Notes under the pieces: generated by a model
Database searches by the model: none
The model's input: only the letters and a program-made list of their open reading frames with translations
Told to the model about the DNA's origin: nothing
In this document: piece by piece, positions 34,694 to 44,460 of the stretch
Numbering within the stretch: the stretch's first letter is position 1
Layout of the letters: each line of letters opens with the position of its first letter
NCBI RefSeq assembly: GCF_032678705.1
Contig: NZ_JAVTSS010000001.1
Coordinates: 1,612,001-1,676,000, forward strand
Direction of reading: 5' to 3'
Origin: Pedobacter frigiditerrae
GTDB lineage: Bacteria; Bacteroidota; Bacteroidia; Sphingobacteriales; Sphingobacteriaceae
Length of the DNA: 64,000 nt
Position numbers and translations under genes: made by a program

Positions 34694-35374
34694 TTATTTT
34701 CTTGCTTTTTTTATTGCCTGTTCGCATAGCGGAATCATGATGCTATACCCAGCTTCATTGGGGTGCACTCCATCTTTAGTATAAATTGCCATTGTTCCAT
34801 TTCTTTCATCTTTTAAGGCAGAATGAAAATCGAGATAGACTAATCCATTACGTTCGGCATATTTTCTTATCAATTCGTTAAGTTCTATGATTTTTGCGGC
34901 TGGGAAAACACCTTGTTTCCAAGGATAATCATAAACTGGTAAATTTGCGCATAACACAACTTTAATGCGATGTACTTTAGCTAGTTCTGCCATAGCGAAT
35001 ATATTATCGGTAATCTGCTCAATGGTGGTTGGTCCCGTGTTGCCTGCAATATCATTGCTACCGGCTAAAATAATTACAACTGCCGGTTTAAGATTTATAA
35101 CATCGGCCTTAAACCTTAAAAGTAATTGTGGACTTGTTTGACCACCAATACCTCGATTAATATAACTTTCCTTAAAAAAATCTGGAATTTCCTTCTTCCA
35201 AAATTCTATGATTGAGCTACCTAAAAACACTACTCTTTTTTCACCTTTTTTAGGCAGTCCAATTGTCTCATTATCGCTCTTGTATCGATTTAAATTTGCC
35301 CAATCTTGCGCATGCGAAAGATTAAACATCAATAAGAGTAACGATAAACCGATGATGCTTTTAAAATTTCTCAT
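34694..35374 (-). CDS. Secreted SGNH/GDSL esterase
   Basis: 226-residue exported SGNH hydrolase, signal peptide 1-22 (NLSHAQ). Block I VVFLGSSIIEFW has the nucleophile Ser, block II RGIGGQTSPQ, block III ILAGSNDIAGN and block V TKDGVHPNEAGY. Related PUL enzymes remove acyl groups from glycans. Its start overlaps the end of the sialate-O-acetylesterase gene by 4 bp, so both deacylases are coupled. This suggests the target glycan is acetylated. Confidence 0.9.
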   Translation of the reverse strand: MRNFKSIIGLSLLLLMFNLSHAQDWANLNRYKSDNETIGLPKKGEKRVVFLGSSIIEFWKKEIPDFFKESYINRGIGGQTSPQLLLRFKADVINLKPAVVIILAGSNDIAGNTGPTTIEQITDNIFAMAELAKVHRIKVVLCANLPVYDYPWKQGVFPAAKIIELNELIRKYAERNGLVYLDFHSALKDERNGTMAIYTKDGVHPNEAGYSIMIPLCEQAIKKARK

Positions 35375-37374
35375 TTACGATCAGAACTAAAAGTTGCAGC
35401 AGGTAATCTTTCTTTATTAAATAAAGTTGCAGTACTGGTATCGCTCCAAGCATACCTAACATAAATTGGGTTATCAACTGAACTGGCACTAACTACCACT
35501 TTGTTATTTGCAATTTTCGCTTGTGCAGGAACGTAATTTTTATCAGCTCCAGCAACCTCAAAATTGGTCAACCCACTTTCAATTGCCATTAATCCACTGC
35601 CTACACCTGTAAATTCAATTATCAAATCGCTCCCAGAAACAATTAGACCTTTATAGATTGGGCCAGAAGCGGTTATTTTTCTCCCATACTCATTTACCAA
35701 AGCAAAACGAGCTAATCTTTCCCCTACATCATGCTTGTTTGGTGGATGTATGGTTTTTAAAGAACCTATGTCCAAGGTAGAAACCATTCCTGTTTTTGGT
35801 AACTTCAAAGCATAACTTTGAGCATCTCTTAATTTCTGAGATTGTTCTTTCTGGTTTGGATCTCCAAATGGATAAGGTGCGATTTGAACATAATAAAATG
35901 GAAAGTCATAAGTCCATTTACTTCTCCAATCTGCTATCATAGTTGGAAAAAGATATTTATACTGTTCGGCCCTGCCTACGTTAGACTCTCCTTGATACCA
36001 AATTGCCCCTTTTATTTTATAGGGAATTAAAGGGTTAATCATTGCATTAAAAAGTGCCGTAGGCGAATTACTGTTAAGCCTAGAAATGTTTGGGCGTTCT
36101 GCAATATTAGCTTTAAGACCATAAGTATAAAATTTACCGTCTTTTATCTCTGCCACTAATCTAGCTTTCCAAACACCTGCTAATGGAATAACATTGCCCT
36201 TATTATTAACAAGTGAAACATCTCCATTTATAGAGCCTGGACCGCCAGTATCAATTACCCTAATTGCAATTACATTTTTACCATTTACCAAAATATTTTT
36301 AGAAACTTGAATGCTTCTTGGTGTGCCTGCGAAGCCACCACCATTGAGCCCACCAACGTATTGTCCGTTGATGTAAATGGCCTCCATATCATCTATAGCT
36401 CCAATTTTTAAGAAATAATCAGTACTTACATCTTGGATTTCTATTTCTTTCCTCAACCAAATAGCCCCGTCAAATTCGCCAGAGCTTAATAAATCTATTC
36501 TACCAGGGATTTTTAATGTGGTCCATTGCGAATCGTCAAAATTTGTTGCAGCAGCACCTAAATCAGAAAAGTTAATGTTTTTCCATTGCTCATTTGTTTT
36601 CGGAATTTCTTGCGTTGGCCATTTATTTGTCCATTGTTCGCCTTTGGCTTGAAGGTCTTTTAAGCCATCAATGGCTTTATCAAAGTCTTTTAGCTTGTTT
36701 AAAGATTGTTTACTAGTCCATGCTTCGGCAGGTGTACCGCCAATCGATGATTGAATAATTCCTATTGGAACATTTAATTCTTGATATAATCTTAGTGCAT
36801 AAAAATAAGCAGCTGCACTAAAATCGCCAGCTGTTTCTGGTGATGTTGCAACCCAATTTACTTTAACAGAATCTAAAGGAACAGCAGAAATCCCAAAAGG
36901 CACTTTCATAAATCTAATTTTTGGAAAATTTGCTTTACTAATCGCTTGCGCACTATTTGAGATGGTATCTCCAGGTAGCCAACCTCTTAAATTGATATCC
37001 ATATTCGATTGCCCTGAAGCCAACCAAACTTCACCAATTAACACATCTTTAATAATAATACGCTCTACTTCATTTTTAATGGTAATGGTATAAGGCCCGC
37101 CTGCTTTTGGTGTGGCTATTTTAGTTTTCCACTTGCCATTTGCATCTGTAATAGCATATACGGGTTTGCCCCAACTCGGGCTAATTGTTATTTTTTGATT
37201 TGTTCCTGAACATCCCCAGATATCAACATTGGCTTCTTGTTGCAAAACCATGTGGTCTGAAAACAATGTTGAAGTCTTCAGTGTTCTTTTTTCAGGAATT
37301 TGAGCATTAACTGTTAGGTTAATTAATATTAAACATACGAATGCGATCAAACCTAGATTATATATTTTTTTCAT
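35371..37374 (-). CDS. Sialate O-acetylesterase-like glycan esterase with inserted Gal-binding-like domain
   Basis: 667 residues from ATG 37374 (MKKIYNLGLIAFVCLILI signal peptide); the longer frame to 37458 would put a non-signal sequence in front. SASA/SIAE family: ASGQSNMD holds the nucleophile Ser123 and HPPNKHDVGERLA the catalytic His. A jelly-roll (galactose-binding-like) insertion lies about 280-420 between the first and second catalytic parts, a known layout for PUL sialate acetylesterases. It removes O-acetyl groups from a sugar, not necessarily sialic acid. Neighbours are a sugar dehydrogenase upstream and an SGNH esterase overlapping by 4 bp. Confidence 0.9.
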   Translation of the reverse strand: MKKIYNLGLIAFVCLILINLTVNAQIPEKRTLKTSTLFSDHMVLQQEANVDIWGCSGTNQKITISPSWGKPVYAITDANGKWKTKIATPKAGGPYTITIKNEVERIIIKDVLIGEVWLASGQSNMDINLRGWLPGDTISNSAQAISKANFPKIRFMKVPFGISAVPLDSVKVNWVATSPETAGDFSAAAYFYALRLYQELNVPIGIIQSSIGGTPAEAWTSKQSLNKLKDFDKAIDGLKDLQAKGEQWTNKWPTQEIPKTNEQWKNINFSDLGAAATNFDDSQWTTLKIPGRIDLLSSGEFDGAIWLRKEIEIQDVSTDYFLKIGAIDDMEAIYINGQYVGGLNGGGFAGTPRSIQVSKNILVNGKNVIAIRVIDTGGPGSINGDVSLVNNKGNVIPLAGVWKARLVAEIKDGKFYTYGLKANIAERPNISRLNSNSPTALFNAMINPLIPYKIKGAIWYQGESNVGRAEQYKYLFPTMIADWRSKWTYDFPFYYVQIAPYPFGDPNQKEQSQKLRDAQSYALKLPKTGMVSTLDIGSLKTIHPPNKHDVGERLARFALVNEYGRKITASGPIYKGLIVSGSDLIIEFTGVGSGLMAIESGLTNFEVAGADKNYVPAQAKIANNKVVVSASSVDNPIYVRYAWSDTSTATLFNKERLPAATFSSDRK

Positions 37375-37481
37375 TTTTGTTATTACTAATAATTTAAGCG
37401 TTAACTTAATAAGCATTGCTGTTTTTAATATAAAACGTTTTACCAAATTAAAAAACAACTTTAATGTTTTATGATAAAGAT

Positions 37482-38750
37482 TTAATTTTTTACAATTTTA
37501 TAGACAATTCCCTCTTTATTTTCAGGACCAGTTTCGGGATTGGTTAACACATAAAGTTCACCATCTTGATCTTCGCCAAAACTTGTAATTCTGGCTGTTT
37601 TGGGAAAGTTTTGTAATGTTATTTTTCCTTTACTCCATTTCGTTCCCACTTTTTGCAGATAAAATACAGGACCTGTCCAATCGGCAAATACGTATTTGTT
37701 TTTTAAGCCTGGTAATTGTTTTCCATTATATACATATCCTCCTGTAACAGAAAGGCCTTCGGTATGGGGGTATTCTGAAATAGGCATGGTAATCCCTTTA
37801 AGGTCACAGGCAGTAGCTGGATTATAACAATGTGTTCCTTCAGCTATGCGCCAGCCATAATTGGCTCCTTTTTTAACAATATCTACTTCTTCCCATTTAT
37901 CCTGACCAACATCACCAACAAATAATTGCCCAGTGGTTTTATCAAAAGAGAATCGCCACGGATTACGGAAACCATAAGCCCAAATTTCAGGTTTATATCC
38001 TTCTTTACCTATAAAAGGATTGTCTTTAGGCACTAAATAGGTAGACTCAGTGTTCACATCAACTCGCAAAATTTTGCCATGCCAAGTATCCATGTCTTGT
38101 CCGTTACCTATTGTTCCATGTTTATCTCCTTGTCCACCGCCATCACCAACAGAAATATATAAATAACCATCTGGGCCAAATTGTAAGCAACCCCCATTAT
38201 GATTTGATTGAGGATTTTCAATCGTGAATATAACCCTCCCACTATTTGGATCTAGAGGAGCTAGACCATCTGTATATTGATATTCGGCAATTACACTTGT
38301 ATGATCTGATTTTTGGGTAGAATTAACGCTGTAAAACACATAGAATTTTTTATTAGTTTTAAACTGTGGATGTAATGTAATTCCTAATAAACCACGTTCA
38401 TCATATCCTTCAAAAAACTTTTTAAGTTTACTTTTTAAATCGAGAATAGGTACATCGCTAACTTTACCATTTTTTATCACCTTGATTTTACCACCTTGTT
38501 CGGTAATCCAAACCTCTCCATTACTAGGAAAAGCAATAGCAGTTGGTGCTTGCAAATTTGTAGCTATTGTTGCAACTTTTAGTTTGATTGTTGCAACTTT
38601 TAGATTGATTGTTGCAGTGCTATTTTGTTTTTTAGTTGTTCTTGCTCTTTTTAGCGTGTTAGATGAAAAGAAAAAAAAGGCAAAGGCTAATGCCACTGCA
38701 AGTATTATAAATCCCCATATGGGCGACAGTTTAAAAAATTTATTCATCAT
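37482..38750 (-). CDS. Membrane-anchored PQQ-type sugar dehydrogenase (GSDH/HHIP-like)
   Basis: 422 residues with an N-terminal transmembrane anchor (about 13-30) and a six-bladed propeller. Motifs: QSNHNGGCLQFGPDGYLY, GYGFRNPWRFSFD-like (AYGFRNPWRFSFD), VGDVGQDKWEEVDIV and GANYGWRIAEG. It probably oxidises an aldose or keto-sugar released by the PUL enzymes, using PQQ. Residues about 48-62 contain an in-frame tandem duplication (LKVATIKLKVATIA) made by a 21-bp direct repeat. It lies 32 bp after the GH2 gene. Confidence 0.85.
   Translation of the reverse strand: MMNKFFKLSPIWGFIILAVALAFAFFFFSSNTLKRARTTKKQNSTATINLKVATIKLKVATIATNLQAPTAIAFPSNGEVWITEQGGKIKVIKNGKVSDVPILDLKSKLKKFFEGYDERGLLGITLHPQFKTNKKFYVFYSVNSTQKSDHTSVIAEYQYTDGLAPLDPNSGRVIFTIENPQSNHNGGCLQFGPDGYLYISVGDGGGQGDKHGTIGNGQDMDTWHGKILRVDVNTESTYLVPKDNPFIGKEGYKPEIWAYGFRNPWRFSFDKTTGQLFVGDVGQDKWEEVDIVKKGANYGWRIAEGTHCYNPATACDLKGITMPISEYPHTEGLSVTGGYVYNGKQLPGLKNKYVFADWTGPVFYLQKVGTKWSKGKITLQNFPKTARITSFGEDQDGELYVLTNPETGPENKEGIVYKIVKN
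38566..38616. repeat. 21-bp tandem repeat inside the sugar dehydrogenase gene
   Basis: Two units of 21 bp (38566-38586 and 38587-38607), starting ATTGTTGCAACTTTTAG and differing at one base, then a third partial unit to 38616. In frame it duplicates seven residues of the linker after the membrane anchor. Slippage of this repeat would change linker length without a frameshift. Confidence 0.85.
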
Positions 38751-38782
38751 TACGTTTAATCAGTTAATTAATTTAACATCTA

Positions 38783-41542
38783 TTAATTGCCAAAATCAAA
38801 CCATATGGTTTCGCGTATCGTTTCTCCATTTAGTTTATATTTTTGACTTTGTGGACCAAGTACAGTAGCCGTTTGAAACTTGGTTCCTATTGCGCTAATG
38901 CCATTTAAGAAGCCAATATTTCCTGATGGAAATGCTGGTTCGACATTATTATTCTTTAGAGCAGCCATTTCTCTTGCGGGTTGAAACATTTGCAGATACA
39001 TGTTTTTATTGCTGGTATAAACCGTAAATGGCGCTTCTTTATTCTCTATTACTACCCAATTCACTTGTGCATGATAACCTTTAAATTCAGGGAAACCCCA
39101 AGTTTCACCAGTGATGGTATTGTTATAGTTTTTATGCCAAACTCCAAATTGTTGCCCCTTAAGTCTATTCTTCCAAACCCTGTAAGGACCTTGACCAAGA
39201 TATTTCATACCTGTAATTTTTTCTTCTGGGTAATTAAATGTTATCCCCATAAAATCAGCCTCACCTTGTTGACTGTATTCGTAGTCAAGCTTAGCCTTAC
39301 GACCAGGTTCAAACGTCCATTTAACATGTAAAGTACCAGCACCTTCATAACTTGCTTCAATTACATATTGGTTCTTCACTGCCTGATAAGAAAATGCTTT
39401 TAAAGTGGTGGCTACTCCAGCTAAAACCGGACCGCCTGATAAGGAAATATTAACTCCATTAGATTTTGATACTTTTTGTATATAACCTGTAGTTTTATCA
39501 AAATAATAGTTAATTCCATCACAAGTAATTTGAAGTATAGAAGTTGCATCTACTGCTTTTAAGGTAGATTTAGGTGCTACTGCAGCCAATTGTTTTAGTG
39601 CACTGTTTTGAGCGTTGATAGTCCAACTCCAAGTGAAAATTTCCTTTTTGTCTGCGCCATAAGCGGTAAGGTAAAGTGCATCGCTTTTTAACCAATCTTG
39701 TGGTAAGCCTAAACTAATTATACCTTTTCCACCTGGCTTAAGGTTAATGGCTGTTGCTGATCCTGCTAATACTGTAGTGGCTAATGTAGTTTTTGCTTTT
39801 GCATTTGGTAACTTAACAAGTTTCCATTTAAACGTACATTGATTAATATTGGTAAAGTTGTATCTGTTCTCAATCTCAATTTTACCATTAAAGTTTTTAT
39901 CTATTGGTTGAACATTGATATAGATTGGCGACCAAATTTCCTTTATGGTGAAGAAACTTGCTTCTTTTTCTCTGTGAGGTCCAACAATTCCATCGGGTGC
40001 ATGATTACCATCACCGTCATATATGCCATTCTTATCAGTACGGATAATGTTTTCGTCTACAAAAGCCCAAACAAAACCACCAGCACCGTGTGGATGTTTA
40101 AGCATCTGATTCCAAAAATCATCTAAGGCCGCCCCTGCTCCACCATCATAAAGCCCATGCATAAATTCCGTTGGGAAGTAAACTTCTTGGCCAGTAGTAG
40201 CAGCTTTAACCATGTAATTATAATCAGGATAATGTTTAGTATCAGTACCATTAAATTTCTCCCACGGGTGAATAACTGTTCTATTTTGAGGGTCATATAA
40301 TGAATAATCGCCATCCAAATCCCTATTCCAACCTCCTTCGTTACCATTTGCCCAAAGAATAACCGATGGATGGTTTACATCACGAACTACCAATTCCTTA
40401 ACCAATTTGCGACCTACAGTAGTATCATATTTTGCTTGCCAACCAGTTAACTCATCAATAACATATAAACCTAAAGAATCACAAACATCTAAAAAATCCT
40501 GATCTGGTGGATAATGAGACATCCTAACCGCATTCATGTTCATTTGCTTCATTAAGCTGGCGTCCATTACATGCAGATTATGACTTAATGTACGTCCAGA
40601 TTCTGGCCAAAAGCTATGGCGATTACTACCTTTTAATAAGATTTTAACGCCATTTACATAAAACCCATCATTATTTCTTACTTCAACAGTTCTAAATCCG
40701 AATTTCTGTTTTGTTTGATGAATGATTTGTTGGTTTCTTTTAATCGTTATTAAAACATCGTATAAATTAGGAAATTCGGCACTCCATAAAAGTGGTTTAT
40801 CGAAGTTACTTTTCAATTGTAATTTTTCCTTACCAATATCTGATTTTATAGAAAATGGTTTTCCAAAATTTGCTCCTTTTATAGTTCGTACTTGCGCTTC
40901 AATAACTTCATCTCCCCTTAAGTTTTGCGGATATAAATCCAGCTCAAAACTGCCGTCTGCTTTAGCATTAACTGCTACTCTATCGACAAAAATTTCTGGT
41001 GTAATTTCGAGATAAACAGGCCTAAAAACCCCTCCAAATACCCAAAAATCGCTTGTACGTTCAGCTTTATTGATAGATTCATTTGAAGACATTTTATTAA
41101 CCGTGACTTCTAATAAGTTTTTGCTATTAGGTTTAATTAGTGAAGTGATATCATATTTAAAGCGGTAAAAACCACCTTGATGAATATCACCAGCTTGTTT
41201 ACCATTTATCATTACTTTAGTATCTGTCATCGCCCCTTCAAAAACCAAGAAAACTTTTTTTTCTGTTAAATTTTCGAAAAAGAATTCTCGTTTATAAAGA
41301 CCTTGTTCACTCGCTTTATCCTTATCATGTCCATAATTATAAGTACCAAAACCTTGCTGTTCCCAATTTGAAGGAACAGGAATTTTTGTCCATATGCCGC
41401 TTTTTCTACCTGCTGTGCAGTAAAAATCCCATAGAACGGTGTGATCCTTATCTATTCCTGATAGATACCTTACAATAGTTTGTTGTGAAAATGCATTAAA
41501 GCAAAAAACAGAAAGCAAGCAAAGCAGAAGTAATTTTTTCAT
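38783..41542 (-). CDS. GH2 beta-galactosidase-like glycosidase
   Basis: 919-residue exported glycosidase of family 2 from ATG 41542 (signal peptide MKKLLLLCLLSVFCFNAFSQ). Domains: N-terminal sugar-binding jelly roll (about 25-190), immunoglobulin-like sandwich, TIM barrel (about 300-560) and C-terminal domains. The acid/base Glu is about 402 in WANGNEGGWNRD and the nucleophile Glu about 459 in FPTEFMHGLYDGG. This subgroup is common in PULs and may act on beta-galactosides or beta-glucuronides. It starts a group of five genes ending with the GH92 and is separated from the SusCD operon by a terminator. Confidence 0.92.
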   Translation of the reverse strand: MKKLLLLCLLSVFCFNAFSQQTIVRYLSGIDKDHTVLWDFYCTAGRKSGIWTKIPVPSNWEQQGFGTYNYGHDKDKASEQGLYKREFFFENLTEKKVFLVFEGAMTDTKVMINGKQAGDIHQGGFYRFKYDITSLIKPNSKNLLEVTVNKMSSNESINKAERTSDFWVFGGVFRPVYLEITPEIFVDRVAVNAKADGSFELDLYPQNLRGDEVIEAQVRTIKGANFGKPFSIKSDIGKEKLQLKSNFDKPLLWSAEFPNLYDVLITIKRNQQIIHQTKQKFGFRTVEVRNNDGFYVNGVKILLKGSNRHSFWPESGRTLSHNLHVMDASLMKQMNMNAVRMSHYPPDQDFLDVCDSLGLYVIDELTGWQAKYDTTVGRKLVKELVVRDVNHPSVILWANGNEGGWNRDLDGDYSLYDPQNRTVIHPWEKFNGTDTKHYPDYNYMVKAATTGQEVYFPTEFMHGLYDGGAGAALDDFWNQMLKHPHGAGGFVWAFVDENIIRTDKNGIYDGDGNHAPDGIVGPHREKEASFFTIKEIWSPIYINVQPIDKNFNGKIEIENRYNFTNINQCTFKWKLVKLPNAKAKTTLATTVLAGSATAINLKPGGKGIISLGLPQDWLKSDALYLTAYGADKKEIFTWSWTINAQNSALKQLAAVAPKSTLKAVDATSILQITCDGINYYFDKTTGYIQKVSKSNGVNISLSGGPVLAGVATTLKAFSYQAVKNQYVIEASYEGAGTLHVKWTFEPGRKAKLDYEYSQQGEADFMGITFNYPEEKITGMKYLGQGPYRVWKNRLKGQQFGVWHKNYNNTITGETWGFPEFKGYHAQVNWVVIENKEAPFTVYTSNKNMYLQMFQPAREMAALKNNNVEPAFPSGNIGFLNGISAIGTKFQTATVLGPQSQKYKLNGETIRETIWFDFGN

Positions 41543-41597
41543 TTTTAACAATATTTGGATGAGCTGCAATTTCATATATTTTTAGCAATAAAAGCAA

Positions 41598-41625
41598 TTA
41601 GCCAGCAATTTTTATTGCTGGCTAA
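41598..41625 (-). terminator. Terminator of the susC-susD-DUF1735 operon
   Basis: TTAGCCAGCAAT-TTTT-ATTGCTGGCTAA, a perfect 12-bp stem, 11 bp past the lipoprotein stop codon. T-rich sequence follows on the minus strand. It separates the transport genes from the downstream enzyme genes. Confidence 0.85.
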
Positions 41626-41635
41626 ATTTGCTCGC

Positions 41636-42622
41636 TTAAAAAGCGTACAACTCGGCTAAATGAGTAACGTTTGACCCGTAAGATGAATTTATAGTAACCT
41701 TAAAGTAACGGGCTTGCTTGTTAAAACCAGCTGGGTAAAACACTGGTTGAAGACTTTGCGTATTTTGCAAGTTTAGTGTTCCTGCATCAGTCCAGGTTAC
41801 ATTATCAGTACTTAACTGAAGATTCACTTCATTTGGTTTCCCATTATCCCCACTCTGTCTTGCTAAGAAAGATAAACCATGAAATGTTTTTACCTCACCT
41901 AAATCTATTGTTAAAGAATGAGGAGGACTAGCTGTACCATTTTGCCATTGAGAATGCCAAAAGGTACTATTAACACCATCTAAAACAAAAATTGCTCTAC
42001 CATTATTAGGCCCTTCGCCATTGGCTTCCTGTGATGAGAAACCCACTATAGAGAATTTTGACCTGTCGAAATTAGGATAATCAGCTAAATCTGGTAAAGC
42101 CCTTACCACATAATATACCGTTTTAAGTGATCCCTTAACCTTAACACTTTGGCAAGACATGGTAATTGGCAACAAATACGTAGTAAAAGCATCCATTGCT
42201 CCTACTCCAGTTGCCTTAAAGTTAATCTTTAAAGGCGTAGTGCTTAATCCACCCTTTGGAATAACAGCACTTGTAGCCGATAGTGTATAAGAACTTGATG
42301 GCAATATCTGATAAGTAGTTTTGTTAGCTGTATTATATGTTGCTACTAACGAATTATCAACTTCAAAAGATACTGGAATATCTGATTCAGGATAACCATA
42401 CCCGCCATAATCAGCACCAAAAACCGCAGTTTGCACAAGGTTGTCTTTTACTTTTAGATTTGTGGTTACCGCACCATTAACTCCTTGAGGCATGTAAACA
42501 TTAACATAGTTTGCTAGGGGCTGGTCGGGAAGATCTACTTCATCCTTACAGCCATACCAAGAGGCCGAACTTATTAACCCTAAAAGGATAAATAGTATTT
42601 TATATTTTTTTTGAGTTGTCAT
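41636..42622 (-). CDS. Surface glycan-binding lipoprotein (DUF1735 + F5/8 type C)
   Basis: 328 residues with lipobox ASWYGC (Cys near 25), so a surface lipoprotein. The N-terminal half (about 35-170) is a DUF1735/BT_3987-like beta-sandwich (NVYMPQGVNGAVTTNLKV), and the C-terminal half (about 185-328) is an F5/8 type C discoidin-like carbohydrate-binding module (FWHSQWQNGT...LTIDLGEVKTFHGL). It is last in the operon SusC, SusD, this gene and probably presents glycan to the SusCD complex. No catalytic residues are recognised. Confidence 0.87.
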   Translation of the reverse strand: MTTQKKYKILFILLGLISSASWYGCKDEVDLPDQPLANYVNVYMPQGVNGAVTTNLKVKDNLVQTAVFGADYGGYGYPESDIPVSFEVDNSLVATYNTANKTTYQILPSSSYTLSATSAVIPKGGLSTTPLKINFKATGVGAMDAFTTYLLPITMSCQSVKVKGSLKTVYYVVRALPDLADYPNFDRSKFSIVGFSSQEANGEGPNNGRAIFVLDGVNSTFWHSQWQNGTASPPHSLTIDLGEVKTFHGLSFLARQSGDNGKPNEVNLQLSTDNVTWTDAGTLNLQNTQSLQPVFYPAGFNKQARYFKVTINSSYGSNVTHLAELYAF

Positions 42623-42649
42623 GACTAAAAATTTAATTATAAGGAAATT

Positions 42650-44440
42650 TTACCAGCCCGGATTTTGAACCACAAGCTTTGCTCTATCCATCTCGTATTG
42701 TCTAATTGGAAAGAAATATGATGCTGGGCTACGGAATAAATGTGTACTTGCCACTACTCTTTTATAGAAAGTATCATCATTTTTATTAACATCCATACCA
42801 TGCATATCACCCATTACTTGGGCAGCAATTTTCCAACGTCTAACATCAAACCAACGATGTGATTCAAAGGCCAATTCAATTCTACGTTCTTGCCAAATAC
42901 GAGAACGCATGGTTGCCTGATCTGAAGGAGCAGGTAAGTTTACACTGCCATATTGAGGTACACCAGCACGTTCGCGAATTTTATTAAGGTATATTAAAAT
43001 ATCTGCGTTGCCTGGAGAAAACTCATTAAGTGCTTCAACATAATTTAAATAAACCTCTGCTAACCTAAATAAACATAAAGTACGGGTTGCTCTAGTTCCA
43101 TTACCTCCAGAACCATTATTTGTTGTTGGATTAACATTCTTCCTTACCAAGTAACCTGTTTTCGTAAAATCGGTTGCGTGTCCGTTTTTACCGCTTCCGC
43201 CTAAGAAAAAGAATGAAATTGGAGCTGCTGCACTCATGTTACCTCCTTGAAAAATGCTATTGTTATAAGTTACAGAAGCATAGAAACGAGGTTCACGATT
43301 TAAATACATGTTATAAACCTTAACGTTATTTACAGTTGTAAACCCTATTTCTGAATATAATGCAGATTCGGAAATTGTTTTACCATCGTTCATGAAATAT
43401 GCGTCAACCTGCTCTTGTGTTACACCAAGTCCATTCCACCCCCCAGCTTGGCGAGGCATACTGTGTGTATCGTAATCTGCTAACTGATTTGTTTTTCTAG
43501 AGAATATCTGTTCTGAATTCCATTGCTGAGAAAATATGCCTTGATAAGATTTTATAGGGTCGTTACTTGCATCTTTATATAGGTTATAAAGACCAAGATC
43601 AATTACGGCTTTAGCAGCATCGGCAGCTCTTTTCCATTTTTGTGCATCGTATGTTTGATTGATAAGTACCTTTCCATCTTTGTTCTTGAAATTTGCAAAA
43701 TCGGTATTACCATTAAATTCAGGACTTGCAGCATATAATAATAGCCTTGCTTTTACGGCCAGCGCCATACCAACTGTAGCACGACCAAATTCGTTATTAC
43801 TTGGCTGACCATTGCTTGATGGAACATTTGGTAATACAGCGGCAGCTTTTTCTAATTCGCTAACCACGTAATTAACACATTCATCATAACTGCTACGTGG
43901 GAACTGCATTTCAGCCGATTCTATGTCAACTGGAATCTCCGTTTCGCCCATTAGTACCACTGGTCCGTATTGACGCATTAATAAGAAATAGTAATATGCC
44001 CTTAAAAAGCGTGCTTCAGCTTTGTATTGATCTATTAATTTTTGCCCATTCAATGCAAGTATCTCGGCATTTCCATCTATATGATTTAAGAAATAGGTTG
44101 CTGAACGGATACCCTTGTAATAATATCCCCATCTGTCGAACAAGGCATTACTAGCGCCGATGTTGCCAATATTTAAACTGTAATTAGCGTATTTAGACCA
44201 AGTAACATCAACTTCATCAGAATTCCCTTCCCAAGGAGTGTTTTCCCAGATGTTTGAGATATCGTCTACATAGCTGTATACATTTGCCAAAAATTGTTCA
44301 GATGGACCTTTCTTTTGAAACACCTGATTAATGGTAATCCTGTCATTGGGTACTTGATCAAGATATTTTTTACAGCCAGAGTTAAATAGTAATGTTATAG
44401 CAAACATTACCGTGCTGATTTTAATAATTTTATTTTTCAT
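42650..44440 (-). CDS. susD: SusD/RagB-family nutrient-binding outer-membrane lipoprotein
   Basis: 596-residue starch-utilisation-system D homologue, lipidated at NSGC (Cys near 23). TPR-like SusD repeats and the C-terminal RagB segment (WQERRIELAFESHRWFDVRRW, ending VVQNPGW) are clear. It caps the SusC transporter and binds the substrate glycan. It is the second gene of the SusC-SusD-lipoprotein operon, 20 bp after SusC. Confidence 0.96.
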   Translation of the reverse strand: MKNKIIKISTVMFAITLLFNSGCKKYLDQVPNDRITINQVFQKKGPSEQFLANVYSYVDDISNIWENTPWEGNSDEVDVTWSKYANYSLNIGNIGASNALFDRWGYYYKGIRSATYFLNHIDGNAEILALNGQKLIDQYKAEARFLRAYYYFLLMRQYGPVVLMGETEIPVDIESAEMQFPRSSYDECVNYVVSELEKAAAVLPNVPSSNGQPSNNEFGRATVGMALAVKARLLLYAASPEFNGNTDFANFKNKDGKVLINQTYDAQKWKRAADAAKAVIDLGLYNLYKDASNDPIKSYQGIFSQQWNSEQIFSRKTNQLADYDTHSMPRQAGGWNGLGVTQEQVDAYFMNDGKTISESALYSEIGFTTVNNVKVYNMYLNREPRFYASVTYNNSIFQGGNMSAAAPISFFFLGGSGKNGHATDFTKTGYLVRKNVNPTTNNGSGGNGTRATRTLCLFRLAEVYLNYVEALNEFSPGNADILIYLNKIRERAGVPQYGSVNLPAPSDQATMRSRIWQERRIELAFESHRWFDVRRWKIAAQVMGDMHGMDVNKNDDTFYKRVVASTHLFRSPASYFFPIRQYEMDRAKLVVQNPGW

Positions 44441-44460
44441 CTCTTTAAATTTATCCTAGG

